Source: Romanomermis culicivorax (taxonomy: Eukaryota; Nematoda; Enoplea; Mermithida; Mermithidae). From it: a DNA stretch of 64,000 nucleotides. A program made the translations under genes and the position numbers. The first letter of the stretch is position 1. Each line of letters opens with the position of its first letter. The stretch spans positions 1 to 64,000 of the forward strand of contig CAWUHX010000357.1 in assembly GCA_963922205.1 (NCBI GenBank), given 5' to 3'. Below the pieces are notes generated by a model that was given only the letters and a program-made list of their open reading frames with translations, did no database searches and was not told the origin of the DNA. This document shows positions 34,001-45,376 of the stretch, piece by piece.

Positions 34001-37000
34001 TCTTGTTCAAAGCGAATTCCAATTTTTGGTTGTCCGTATGAAGTGGGAGCGATTTGTCCAGTGCGGCTGGTTCATGGTCGGTCAAATCACGATCGGATGC
34101 GGCAACTGAAACATGGATATCGCAGTCCTGGATCGGGGCAGCAACAGATTCCAATGTGTGTTTGGCCATGGCGATGATTTGGTTCGGTCGAAGTTTGATG
34201 CAATTTGGCGTATTGTTGACAAACAAAAGTGGGCAGCTTCCATTGGTTACGTTGACAATTGCGGTTTCGATTGGGAATTCTGCAGCACCGTTGTTGGTGG
34301 TCAATGGTTGAACAATCAAATCGGGAATAGAAACAAGCGTGGAGGGAAAAACGGTGCCAGTTATCCATTGCTGACAGTTTGGCGAAATGGAGACGGATGC
34401 TTGAGCGACGAGAAAAATCGGTTTGGCTAGCTCGGTAACCTCCAGCCGCCGAGATGGCGGTTGGTGTGGACTAGGTTGAGCCTGCTGTATCGGTTGTTCA
34501 GCTTCGATTTCTTCAACTTGACCATCAGTTTCTGAAAAATTATCACAAATACTCACTTGTTCCTCCGGAGGGATTTCTTCCAAAATATTGTCGCAGGATG
34601 TCGATAGAAATAGTTGTGGTTGTATCGAAGCGACTACTTTGAGCGGCATTTTGACATCTTGGATTTCGAGAAATTTTTCTTTGAAGTTGAGGATGGCATT
34701 GATTTCAGGATGAGCGAGGAAGTCGGTGCCGATAATAAATTGATCTTGATCATCATCATCGAGAATGACACACTTGACCAAATGTTCGCCGAATGGGGAT
34801 TCCATCGTGATGATAACGGGACCATGAGCAGTGACGGTGGCACCATCGGCGACCTTTATCCTTCCGCAGACGGGCAAGCAAAGCATTTGTTTATCGAAAG
34901 CTCGTTTGATGAGGCCGGATGAAAGGACGGAACATTGAGCACCGGTGTCGATTAAAGCGTTCGTTTTGACGTTGCCAACTTTGACTCGTATCATGAAGGC
35001 ACTTGTCGGGGCATATTTTTGGATGAATTTTGTATTGGATAGTGCAGGGTTGTTGATTCGGCAAACGGCTGATTGAATGATCCACGGCGGATGAGCGGGT
35101 TGAGCAGAGGCATCCCAGCTGATGATTCCGGGGCTAGTCATCGTTTTGGCGTTGATCGATTCGGAAGGAGTTGTAGTTGTTGAAGGCTGAGCCACGGCGG
35201 CAGCATCTGACACTTTGGCCGTATTGTCGGCTGCATTAGTCAGAGGGGCCGACAACGGTGGCATTGAAGTTGGAGGCACTGGCATATTATAGTGAATATG
35301 CTGTTTGAATGGACGGTTGCGTGTTTGTTGATTTCGCCATGGATCGGAAGCTCTAACGTCGTTGCTGTAGCGGTGATGGTTGGCGTTGAGATACTGGCTG
35401 TTGTAGGGCATCATGCGGCGATCAGGGTTTTGACGATACATCTTTAAAGTGTTGACTTGTTTGAGCCATTGACAATCTTTGGTATTGTGAGTGCGCGAAT
35501 TATGGGCGTCGCACCAGCGATCAGAAGATGGGGTCGGCGGAAACCAATTCAAATCATAGGTAGCAGATCGGCGATTTCGAGTTTGATACCTGTCGTGGCT
35601 ATGCGATTTGTAGCAGTTTTGTCGTTCGAAGAGGTCCGTCTCTTTGGTTGAAATTGCTCTTGATTTGCGGCTTTCTTTGTCGGCATATGAGGCGATTTGA
35701 TGTTGAAACTGGCGGTTTGTCCCTTCGGATGGAGAGCCGTCACTGAGATGACTCCTACCAGAGGCAGCAGGCAACTCAGCTTGTCGGCGGTCCATTGGAT
35801 GATCGTGGCTACGGCGGCGGTCCAAACGTTTGTTCATAGGTGACGATGTTGAGGATTGCAGTGTCACGGCTTCCGGAACAGCCTGATGGACAACAATCCG
35901 CTGTTCGTTGGTGCCGATCTCTGCTTTCATGGCGTTTAGTTTGCTGCGAACTCTAGCGACTGCATTGGCTAACTGATGTACACTAGTGAACTTTTCTGCT
36001 TCTTCACCAATAGAAAGTTGATAAAAAATAAGCATTTTAGTTAGAAAAGTTTGAATAATTGTTTGGTGCCGAAAAATTTGATCTTTATCATGGTAAAGAA
36101 GCTGTACATAGGTCATTACCCTACTCAGAAAGGCGGCAGGTTCTTCTCCCGTTTCGGGCGTAGTCGCGGCGAATTCTCGTTTGAGCGTCATTTCGTTGCA
36201 ATCGGGTGCGAGTTGAAACATGAGCATATTCTTGGCTTCGTCGTAATCGGTTATGTCTTGAATCATATTGCTGGGCGTATCGCGTGTGAGGCGGCGGAGC
36301 GTACTCATTTTGATATAGTTCGATTCGTCGTGGCGGAATTCGTTTTCGAGGCGTATGAAGAATCGCAGCAGTTGTTTATCTTTGATGGAAGCGTCAATGT
36401 GAAGCGGATGCATATTTTCGACAATGACCTTTATTCGACCGTCCTCCTCTTGAGACGTCAGGCGTCGGTTATCCATTGTGCGAAAATTTTCGGGTGGTAA
36501 GTCGGGGAAATCACGTTGTATAGCAGATGCACACCGTTGGGGTAAAGCACCACCCGCTAACACATCAGCATGACAGTGATTTGATGCATTTTGATGATTC
36601 GTCGAAGCCTGGTTGGATGCGGCAACTGGCAGCAGCGGACAATATTCCAGAATAGGCTCAGCAAGTGGTGGTGGTCGAGTGGTCATTTGAACATCAGGCG
36701 ATGGTGATGTCGATTTGTTGGTGGCGATTTTGTCTATTTTTCCGAGCAATGCGGTCATCATTACTGTCTGGCGTTGTTCCATTTGTTCGAGCTGGCAGGC
36801 GTATTTTTCCTCGAGCGCCAAAAATCTTGCCTCGACAACAGGATCGGATGGGTTCGATTGGTCTCTGTTGCTGTCCAAAACGCTTACCTGTGCACTAGGA
36901 GGGGGCGCCACTGCTGAAACTACTTGCCTAGCCGATGCACTCAGACTCGAAGCTGCAGGCAGAGTTGCTGGCAAGCCTTGCACCAAAGATTCGTTTAAAA

Positions 37001-37865
37001 CATTACCAAAAGGTTGAGAAGAAGGCGCCAGAGAATAATTTGAATTTAAAAGGGGTGCTATCACAGAATTTGAGTTGAAAAAGGGCGCCATAGTGGAAAA
37101 AACACTCACTGGCTGCGGCACATCACCTATGGTGGTTGGCTGATAAGCAATGGTTGCTGACGTCGCGGCCTCTTGTGGAAAAGCAATTGGATGGTCGGCG
37201 AACCTTGCTGACGTCGTGGCGCCTCGTGGGAAAGCATATTGATCATTGCCGCAGCTTGCTGACGTCGCGGCGCCTTGCAGAAAAGGATTTTGATAGTCGC
37301 CGCCTCTTGCTGACGTCGCGGCGCCTCTTGGGGAAGCATTTTGATGGTCGGCGCACCTTGCTGACGTCATCTTGCTGTGCAGAAAGTTGTTTTGGTGACC
37401 ATTTATTGTTGATATGGCAGCGCCTCGTGGAAAAACGTTCTGGTGATGGGCGCCCATTGCTGACGTCGACGCGCCTTGATGGGGAGTAGTTTGGAGACGA
37501 GCGCCGCTTGCTGACGTCAACGCGCCTTGTTGAATAACGTTTTGGTGGTGAACAGTTGTTGCTGAAGTCGACGCGCATTGCGGGAAATCGTTTCTATGAT
37601 GAGCGTCCATTTCTGACATCATCGCGCCTCTCTGGAAAGTGTTCTGATGCGCGGCGTCGCTTGCTGACGTCGCGGAATGGGCGGAAAAGGGGCGCGCCTG
37701 CATAGGAAGATGCGGGGCATCTGAAAAAGCATTAAAAACTGGCTGCGCCAGATTGGGCTGAAAAGAATGAGGATTAATTGAGGTAGTCATTCCCGCTGTC
37801 GAAAATATTGACGTTGCTGACGTCGGCGTCGTCGCGGCGTTGATTGTAGATGATGCGGCCATCAT
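31035..37865 (-). CDS. gag-pol: Gag-Pol polyprotein of the inner Gypsy-class element (one internal stop)
   Basis: The frame from the ATG at 37865 is open for 2196 codons, stops at TAG (31275-31277), then continues in frame to TAA at 31035. Order with approximate residues: about ten 17-20-residue repeats (20-240), Gag capsid-like domain (460-645), zinc knuckle [14 protein letters not shown] (785-798, a C-x2-H-x4-H-x4-C form), protease with DTGA (D973), RT with YIDD (Y1490), RNase H with QTDAS (D1641), integrase with HHCC finger (from about 1910) and catalytic D1981, SDQGG and VERFN (E2076). The part after the stop holds the IGPF integrase tail. The products copy element RNA to DNA and integrate it. 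The TAG replaces what is CTG in the outer copy, so it is probably a recent nonsense change rather than a programmed stop. Gag and Pol share one frame, so no frameshift signal is needed. Confidence 0.92.
37130..37690 (-). repeat. Tandem 51-60 bp units encoding Gag N-terminal repeats
   Basis: About ten units each carry TGACGTC or a close variant followed by GCGCC-rich sequence. In frame they encode ATSA...HHQN.FPRGA-type units. The unit length is a multiple of three, so copy number can change without breaking the frame. Confidence 0.8.
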
Positions 37866-38039
37866 TGTAGAAGACGCTGGCGAAAACCGCTTCGAAAAAT
37901 CTTGGAAATTGGCCGAGAATTCGAGAAAAAACGGGCGAAATTTGGCAAAAAACGGGCGAAAATTGGAAGAAAAATGGGCGAAAAACGGACGAAAATCGGG
38001 CGAAAAATCGGGCGGCGGGTTCTAGGGTTGCAGCAGGCG

Positions 38040-38057
38040 AGCCAGACGGTTCACCAG
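38040..38057 (-). promoter_or_regulatory. Primer-binding-site candidate of the inner element
   Basis: Directly inside the 5' LTR, one base in, the minus strand reads TGGTGAACCGTCTGG. It begins with TGG, as needed to pair with the CCA end of a tRNA. Which tRNA is unknown. Confidence 0.55.
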
Positions 38058-38655
38058 TGTTGTATTTGAAAAGTTTGTATTGATCTTTGGGCGGCTCTGG
38101 CCGATTTTTGCCTCCTTGATCCGTCAGGTCGGAGGAAGGGTGTAAAATCGGCGAGGGGAATTGTTGTGCAGGAGAGATAGCCAGGGATCGACCTTAACAC
38201 CAGTGCTTCCCTGCGCCTGCCCTAAACCTCGGAATGACTCCTCACTCAGGGGCGAGAAGTCCAGTACAAGAATACTACCTGCCCAAGAAATGCCTGACTA
38301 AAACTAGCCAGACAAGGTAACACACTTTTGGACACAAATAAAACGCTTTTTCTAACTAAACATTTATTTATAGAACTTACCTAAAAATCGCCCCTTCCAA
38401 AAAATGTGACGTCTTACCAGTATAAAAACAAGGCGAATAATGTACAGGCGAAAATTATAATTATTATATGAGAGGCGAGACGCGCGAGAATAATACATAA
38501 AAACACACTAACTAAATCACAAAATCCATCTTCTACAGTAACCGTCGCGCTGGGCCAGGTCGGGCATGGTCGGATGTGTTGTACCTGTGGGCGTTTTTAT
38601 GAATTGACAAATCTATTGGAAAATCGTGGAAAATCGGCGAAAACACACTACAACA
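38058..38655 (-). repeat. Inner element 5' LTR
   Basis: In element orientation this is the upstream LTR and would hold the promoter. It starts TGTTGTAGTGTGTTTTCGCC, close to the start of the outer LTR but diverging after about 25 bases. Confidence 0.88.
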
Positions 38656-39220
38656 CATCCTCGTGAACCAAGCTGATCAGGAAGTACAACCGCCGAAGTC
38701 CCCGCAGCCTTTTGACCGCCGTTTTGAAAGCAGCCGCAGCATGGACCGTCCTCAAAACCGCTACCGCGAGCGCTCTCCCTCTATGGACCACAGAATTCAA
38801 AATTCGGCGCCACCACCCGCTAAATTTGTCTCTTTTCAACCGCAAGCGATAGAACCACTGCCGCCACAGCCGCCGCGCACGGAAATGCTCTTGGAACAAT
38901 TGATTCAAAGATACGACTGCGACTATGAAGAACGAAAATCACGACAACGCCCAGATGAAACGATTCCCACAAACAGGCAACAGAGTCCGCGCCATCAGTC
39001 TCAAACCAGGGAACCATACGCAAATCGTTTCGACCGATCCGCCAGTCGAGACCGCGAGCGCACAACGCAGCCTATAGGTCTTTGGTGCGACGCTCACAAA
39101 TCCCGCACCCACAACACCAAAGATTGCATTTGGCTCAAGCGGCAAAATGCTCAACAACTAACTCACCAAGAACCGAACCATCCAAATTACGCCGCCCACC
39201 CCCGGCAAGCCGATTTTTGA
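38656..39220 (+). pseudogene. gag: Outer element gag, C-terminal part
   Basis: After the CATC duplication the outer gag frame resumes in the phase it had at 28730. It holds a charged, proline-rich linker and a zinc knuckle [14 protein letters not shown] matching the inner Gag. It stops soon after; compared with the inner element, most of the sequence between the knuckle and the protease core is missing. Confidence 0.78.
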
Positions 39221-41285
39221 CACAACTCGAACGATATTTGTGGTCAGCGGGAGTGTTGTCAACTCCCATGGCCCAGTAGTCGTTACGATGGAATCCGCGT
39301 TCGGAGAGCACATGATCAAATGCGTAATTCTCGACGACGACTGAAACCAATGTATCATCGGAACCCACTTCCTCGCGCACCCAGATATCCACACAATTCT
39401 AAATTTGAAAGAAAATTACATCGAAATTCAAGATGTAAAACTGCCGCTCAAAGTAATCGCCTCCGTCTGCCCTCATACGGAATTATTCCTAAACGCCGCC
39501 AATGACAACATCTTAGAAGAAATCCCCGAGGACGAGCGAGTAAGCTTCTCCGATGATAAATCTGATATTTTTAGCCAACCCGAAGAAATGGAGGCCGAAC
39601 AACCAATACGGCAGGTTCAACCTAGCCCACACCAACCGCCCCCCCGGCGGCTGGAGGTTACCGAAATCGCCGAACCAATTTTTCTCGTAACCCAAGCTTC
39701 CATTTCGATTTCACCGCATTGCCAACAATGGGTCAAAAGTAACGTGTTCCCCACAACATCGGCGACTATTCCCGACGTGATCGTGCAGCCACTAGCCACT
39801 AATAACGTAGCCGCAGAGCTCCCAGTTGAAACAGCAATAGTTAACATCACCAACGGCCATTGTCCGCTACTCTTCATCAATAACACGCCGAACAGTATCA
39901 AACTCCGACCGAACCAGCTCATCGCGATGGCAAAGCACACGCTAGAGTATTCCAAAACCTACGCCGATTGCCAAATAGCAGCTGCTGCCGCTGACCGCGA
40001 TTTGACAGACCACGAGCCTGCCGCACTCGATAAATCCTTCCCTGGTCACACCGCGCAACAAAAATTGGAATTCGCTTTGAACAAGATGACCGAAAAAACC
40101 TACGTTTCCGCTGCTCAAAAAACCAAAGCTCTTCAGATGCTTCGACAAAACCGCGACGTTTTCAGCTTGCGCGGTGATAAACCAACTATTACCAGCGAAT
40201 TGACCCTGAGCATTGATGCCGGCACCGCAAAGCCTGTATCCCGCCATTATTACCGTGCCCCGATGGAACAAAGACCGATTGTACCTCGCCACATTCAAGA
40301 AATGCTTGACAACAATTTTATCGAACCATCCCGCTCACCCTGGGCCGCACCGCTATTCCTTGTGAAGAAAAAAGATGGCTCATGGAGACCCGTTGTCGAC
40401 TACCGCGGAATAAACGACGTTACGCCGAGCGACAAGTTCCCGATCCCATGCATCGACGATTATTTGGACGCAATGGGACAGGCAAAATTCTTCACCACGC
40501 TCGATCTCAAAGCAGGGTATTGGCAGGTACCCCTCGACGCCGACTCCCGCGATAAAACAACCTTCATCTGCCAAGAAGGTTTATTTCGATTCAAAGTTTT
40601 ACCGTTCGGTTTGAAAAATGCGCCCGCCGAATTCCAACGCTTAATGGAGAGAATCCTTCGCCCATACATTTGGAAGATTTGTCTCGTTTATATTGACGAT
40701 ATTATTATTTTTTCGAATTCGTTTGAAGAGCACTTGGAGCATTTACAAATCGTTTTCGACGCCCTCCGCGCAGCCAACCTCACGCTTCGGCCAGACAAAT
40801 GCGAATTCCTGCCGCCGCAAGTCAAGTTTTTGGGACATCTTCTCAGCGCCCGCGGAATTGCAGCCGACCCGGAGAAAGTCAAAGCGATCGCCGAATATGA
40901 ATTTCCGAAGACCAAAAAAGGTATGCAAAGTTTTTTAGGCTTAGTCCAACGGTGCAAACGCTTTATCCCGAACTTGGCAACTTTGTCCAGTCCTTTGTAC
41001 GGACTCCTACGAAAAGACGCCCAATATATTGCCACGGAGGAACACCGCGCCGCGTTCAAAGGTATCAAAACAGCACTTACGTCATTGCCCTTCCTTCGCT
41101 ACCCGGTCTACGATGGCAAAGCTCAATTCGTAATTCAAACCGACGCCAGTACGACCGCCATTGGAGCGATTTTGTATCAAGAAAACAGAAATGATCAACG
41201 GTCATCGCCTACAATAGCCGCGTACTCACCGATGCCGAAACCCGCTACAGCACAACTGAGCGTGAATGCCTCGCAATTGTCTAGG
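39221..41285 (+). pseudogene. pol: Outer element protease remnant, RT and RNase H start
   Basis: The protease DTGA region is deleted; only the downstream flap-like part remains (HGPVVVTMES), with TGA near 39341. RT is complete: [21 protein letters not shown] near 40690, and [14 protein letters not shown]. RNase H starts with QTDAS near 41140. Relative to the inner copy there is a one-base loss near 41200, and TAC has become TAG near 41281. RT would copy RNA to DNA, but this copy cannot give an intact product. Confidence 0.85.
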
Positions 41286-43045
41286 GCTTCCGGATGTACC
41301 CCCACTATGTGTACGGCCAAAAAGTCATCATTCGTACCGACCACAAGCCGCTCGAATGGCTCAAAGACGAAAAACACCGCAACTCGCGCCTTCAACGTTT
41401 CCCGATTAGCCTCCAAGACTACGATTATAAGGTTGAATATGTTAAAGGTAAAGACAATGCTTGCGCCGATTTCTCGTCCAGGAAAGACGGCCGCGACAAA
41501 ACACCAATTCCAAACACCGAAAATTTAACCGCAAAGATTTTCCGCAACAATTTTCACCCTGCTGGTGCAACTACGGCCACGGACTTAACGGTACCGGAAC
41601 TACGCCCAGCAGCGGCCTCACCGCCCACGGATATTGATGTCGAAATCAACGCCGTCACCCGCGCAATGACAAGAAAAACCATCAGTCAACCCACACTCTC
41701 CAACTTAATGCCAGTAGAAGCCGACTACGAACTGCCCCCGGCCGAGGCCATTACAATTGCCGCTCACGAAGAAGTCTTACAAGCGCAAGCCGCAGATCCA
41801 GTCATAGCAAAAATCATCGCCACCCTCAGAACGGACAATGCCGTCAAACATCCACCAATTTTCTTCATCGAAGACCAAATTCTGTATCGCCAGCTCGAAG
41901 ATGTCAAGCAACTGGTTGTACCCGCATCCATGGTCGATCAAACACTTCATCAATTCCACGGCGCAAAAATTTCGAACCACCAAGGATCCAACCGTAAGCT
42001 AGCAGCGATTAAAGCTCACTTTTGGTGGCCCCGCATGGAAGAAAACGTTCGAGATTGGATCAAAACTTGCAAAATTTGAAAATTAACAACGCCGCACACA
42101 TCGCCGCCTCCGCCACTGTTGCCGATTCAACCCAAACACCCATTCGAAATCATGGCAACCGACATCATCAATATTTTGCCCGTAGGTGAGAAGCGTCCTT
42201 ACGTTATTGTTTTTCAGGATTATTTCACGAAATTCGTGTCCGCGCACCCGATACCGGATCAAAAAGCCTCAACAATAGTGGAATGTTTCATCACCAATGT
42301 CGTTCTCACGCACGGTAGCCCACTTGTCCTCCTCTCCGATCAAGGTGGATGCTTTACGTCGAAGCTTATGCAAGATATTTGGGAACTTCTCAAAATCGGC
42401 AAGGTCAAAACGACGGCCTACCACCCCCAGTGCAATGGAATGGTCGAGCGTTTCAATCAAACGTTGATTGCCCAACTGAAGAAGTATACCGCCGACGATC
42501 CAGACAACTGGGAACGCTACTTACCATACGCTGTGTTCGCCTATAACGCCACGCCACATACAGCTACACGCCACTCACCCTTCAGCTTATTAGGAGGATA
42601 TAAACCGCGCATCACCTTCGACTACGATTGCGCCCGCCGACTCACATTACCATTGAATTATGACGCCTATCAACATATTCTTACGCAAGCGCAACTCAAG
42701 ATGCAGGAAACAATTAAAGCTAACCTCGATACAGCCGCCGCCGTCAGCAAAGAATATTTCGACCGCAAGGCTCGAAAACGTGATTTCGCCATCAATGACC
42801 TTGTTCTTCTGACCAACACGCGCAAGGCCAACAAAATTCAACCCGACTTCATCGGACCTTTTATGATCACGGACGCTTCCCGTGCAGCCGAAAACGTTGT
42901 AACCGTCGACTCACTCGATGCGCCCGGCCGCCCGCAAACCATCTCCATAACGCGTTTAAAACCGTTCGTTCGGCGACCCGCAAAAGACGCGTTTGAAACC
43001 GAGGAAGGTGGACCATGCATGCCCCACACTTCTCGCCGGCAATAG
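41286..43045 (+). pseudogene. pol: Outer element RNase H end and integrase
   Basis: The frame resumes with [12 protein letters not shown] and TDHKPLEW of RNase H, then the integrase finger, where the last cysteine codon (after TCKI) is TGA at about 42077. The catalytic core follows with ATDI, SDQGG and VERFN, and then the IGPF tail and RLKPFVRRP. The stop removes the finger from the core. Gene order and closeness to the inner integrase confirm the Gypsy class. Confidence 0.85.
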
Positions 43046-43559
43046 CTTGCTTTGAAATTTTTCTTTTGTGATACGGCGCTCATCACGCCGCGTTGTAAAT
43101 AATCTTCATGTTTGTCTAATTTAGATAATGGCGACCTCGTTGACGAGACAGCGATGCAGATCTTACCCCTCCAAATAATCTTTTCCGCACCGTTCAGCAC
43201 CCCAAATTCGATCGATTTTACATTGTCACATTACACTTTGCCCCGGGCCCCACACTTTTGCTATAGGAGGGGGTTTCTTCTTTAATGTTAGGTTCTGCCC
43301 AGCGCGAGGCCATTCGGTTTATTTCCACCCGACCCTGGCCGCTATCACTCTCATAAGACTAATTGGGAAAGGTTGATTTTAGTCCCCATTAACATAGTGG
43401 TGTTGGTGTTGCTTTTTCGTAACTGTAGTATTGCATTTTCTTACTTTACACTCTCTTCACCTTTCAGCGGCTTATTCTTTTACTATTTCATTTCTACTTT
43501 TCGCTTCCATCCGCAATAGCCGCATTTTCCAACTGCTCTCCAAAATTTATTTTTTCAAT
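43046..43559 (+). other. Spacer between integrase and the extra coding region
   Basis: About 0.5 kb without a convincing frame. It includes pyrimidine-rich stretches and several ATGs, and may be an intron or leader for an mRNA of the downstream protein. No function is shown. Confidence 0.4.
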
Positions 43560-43698
43560 ATGAGGACTCCGTCGACAGGATCCACCGCCACGGCCGACGA
43601 GCCCCCGCCGTATCGCGAATCAATTAACGTCAACGAACGATACGTACGTTGGGCTGAGCAGCAGCCCCACCAAAACGACCTAAGCTTCGCCTGCGACG
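43560..43698 (+). CDS. Possible small first exon of the exonuclease protein
   Basis: An ATG opens a frame of 46 codons plus one base, with a PPPY motif at residues 15-18 and a polar, charged remainder, ending at G|GTATTT. Joining to AAG|AA at 44120/44121 gives a phase-1 intron of 422 bp and enters the exonuclease frame exactly. Donor and acceptor are only fair matches, and phase agreement alone has a one-in-three chance. PPPY is known as a WW-domain/late-domain motif, but nothing here shows such a role. Alternatively this short frame is not translated. Confidence 0.35.
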
Positions 43699-44120
43699 GT
43701 ATTTTTCTCACGTTTTATGCTCTTGCTGCTTGTTCTTGCATGCTCTTTTGCTTGGGGTCCCATGGGTACCCTCCCCACTCTGTAGTTTTGCGCCAGTGAT
43801 CCATGGTCAGCCGCCGTGATCCCCGTCATCGTCAAGTTGTGGCACCCCCAGCCCACAACCGGCCGCTGTTTCGATTTCCGCACACGACAACTCCCGTTAT
43901 CTCGCTATCGTAGCCCGATCCAGTTGACAAGATGCCCCCATCGAAGTGACATCACAACCCAAGCCACCGTTTCTCGAAATTGTGTTTCCTCCACGAATCG
44001 AAAACAACGCCACACCTTTCTCCTGGTTTCCCGTCAAATCATCCTTTCGCCTCCATTTCGCCTCCTCGATTTGGTGCCCCATTTGTCTCATGTTAAGTAT
44101 CGCGCTCGCTCTTGTTTAAG

Positions 44121-45376
44121 AAAATAACGTCAAACGCTTGACTCGTGCCGCCGATCTGGAATCGTGGTACATATCAATGTACGCACGACCCCCGAATGTG
44201 TTGCCACCACCGATATTCCTCTCACCCGGAAGTTTGGGGCAGGCCTTGGCCGCCCAACCCACACCAAACTTCCGTGGCTATATGCTGGTCGGTTTCGACA
44301 CCGAATCGATCATGGCCGCCGATATGAAACACTTCCAGTTTACGGTGCCCATGCCAGCTGACTCCACGGCGCCTAGCTACCCTCGGTACGTTCAACTTGC
44401 ATTCCCAAACGGCACCATGTTTGTTTTTGAAACGTTCACCCCTACCCCGGAAGATTGGACCGCACTATTCTCCCTAGTCGACGGCGAACACACCATCGTA
44501 GTTTCCTTCGATGGAGCCGATGACTGGGCAGGAATATACGCTCTTTTAGGTACCCAATTCGGAACCGATCGGCAAAAGAAGAACAAAGATCCCGTCGTAA
44601 AAGCCATTCATTTCGACGTGTACCGCGTTATCCGAAACATCGATATATCTCCGCCGCTATATGAGCTGGCGCGACGAATTGGCTTCTTCCCCCAAAAATG
44701 TACGTTAAAAGCAACCGTTTCCGCCATGTGGGCGCTGGACGTTTCCAAACTCACGCTACGCTTCCCAGCTGCCTTATGTTTCTTCAACAACCCGATGACG
44801 TCGTTCTTGCAATCCGACGTCCTTGCCTTTGCAGCCCTTGACGGGTACTATCCGCTGTTGTTGTTTTTGGCTTTTGGTCGCTATGGCTTCATTCCGGAGG
44901 TTTACAACGCCCCTGCGTTGTTCCCCCACGACTCGCTGGATGCTGCCGAAATCGATCACCTAGCCGAATCCGTTATCGCCGCTTTTCACAACGTCACGTT
45001 GTCGGATGTTTTACCCCCCGACTACGCCAATCGAATATATCCAATGACATCGCAAGTCGCCTTACCCGCGATTATGCGAGACGAAGTTCTCTCAGCTTAT
45101 AAATTTTTCATGTATGATTGCACAGCATCCGACCACGGTCGGTCTTTTTGTTTAGGGATGGTAACCAACGGTTTTCAGGACGTCAAAGTGTTGACGCGTA
45201 CAACTCATCCGAAACTGCTCACCGCCCCGAAAGCGCCAAAGAAAAAGAAGAAGAAACAAAAAGACGAATGGAATAAATTGCCAGACGTTTCCGACGACGA
45301 GGATCCGGCCCTCAGACCTCGATCAATGTTCGACGATCCCAAGCAACTTCAAGCAGCCGTTATCTCGGCCATGTAG
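44121..45376 (+). CDS. DEDDy-type 3'-5' exonuclease-like protein of the outer LTR element
   Basis: The frame is open from 44120 (after TAA) to TAG at 45374-45376. There is no early ATG before 44177, so the start may be supplied by splicing. Numbering from 44138: Exo I block GFDTES (D54, E56), Exo II block DGADDWAGIYALL (D128/D129), a CTLKATVSAMWALDVSK helix-like region before the third block, and Exo III FAALDGYY (D235). These resemble RNase D/WRN/EXD2 exonucleases. The usual YxxxD tyrosine is F231, which may weaken or alter catalysis. A lysine run and acidic patch follow near 367-395. Known family members trim RNA or DNA 3' ends. The gene lies between integrase and the polypurine tract, where other retroelements may carry env. 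The frame continues past the TAG (next entry), so the original protein was larger. No hydrophobic signal or membrane segment is seen. Confidence 0.7.

Larger units (their letters stand above)
28731..38655 (-). mobile_element. Inner Ty3/Gypsy-class LTR retrotransposon, young, antisense in outer gag
   Basis: Two 598-bp LTRs (28731-29328 and 38058-38655) start TGTTGTA and end TACAACA and differ by eye at only two positions (about 28898/38225 and 29155/38482). A 4-bp duplication CATC flanks the element. Read on the minus strand: LTR, primer-site candidate, a single gag-pol frame, a 1.7 kb non-coding tail, polypurine tract and LTR. The tail next to the polypurine tract matches the corresponding part of the outer element (29329-29520 against 49030-49211), so the two belong to related families although their LTRs differ. 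Confidence 0.92.

Noticed and set aside
32074-37578. Plus-strand frames opposite the inner gag-pol
   Set aside because: Shadows of the minus-strand coding sequence without motifs.
37130-37690. CRISPR-like array
   Set aside because: Units are in frame inside gag, vary in sequence and lack distinct spacers; the genome is eukaryotic.
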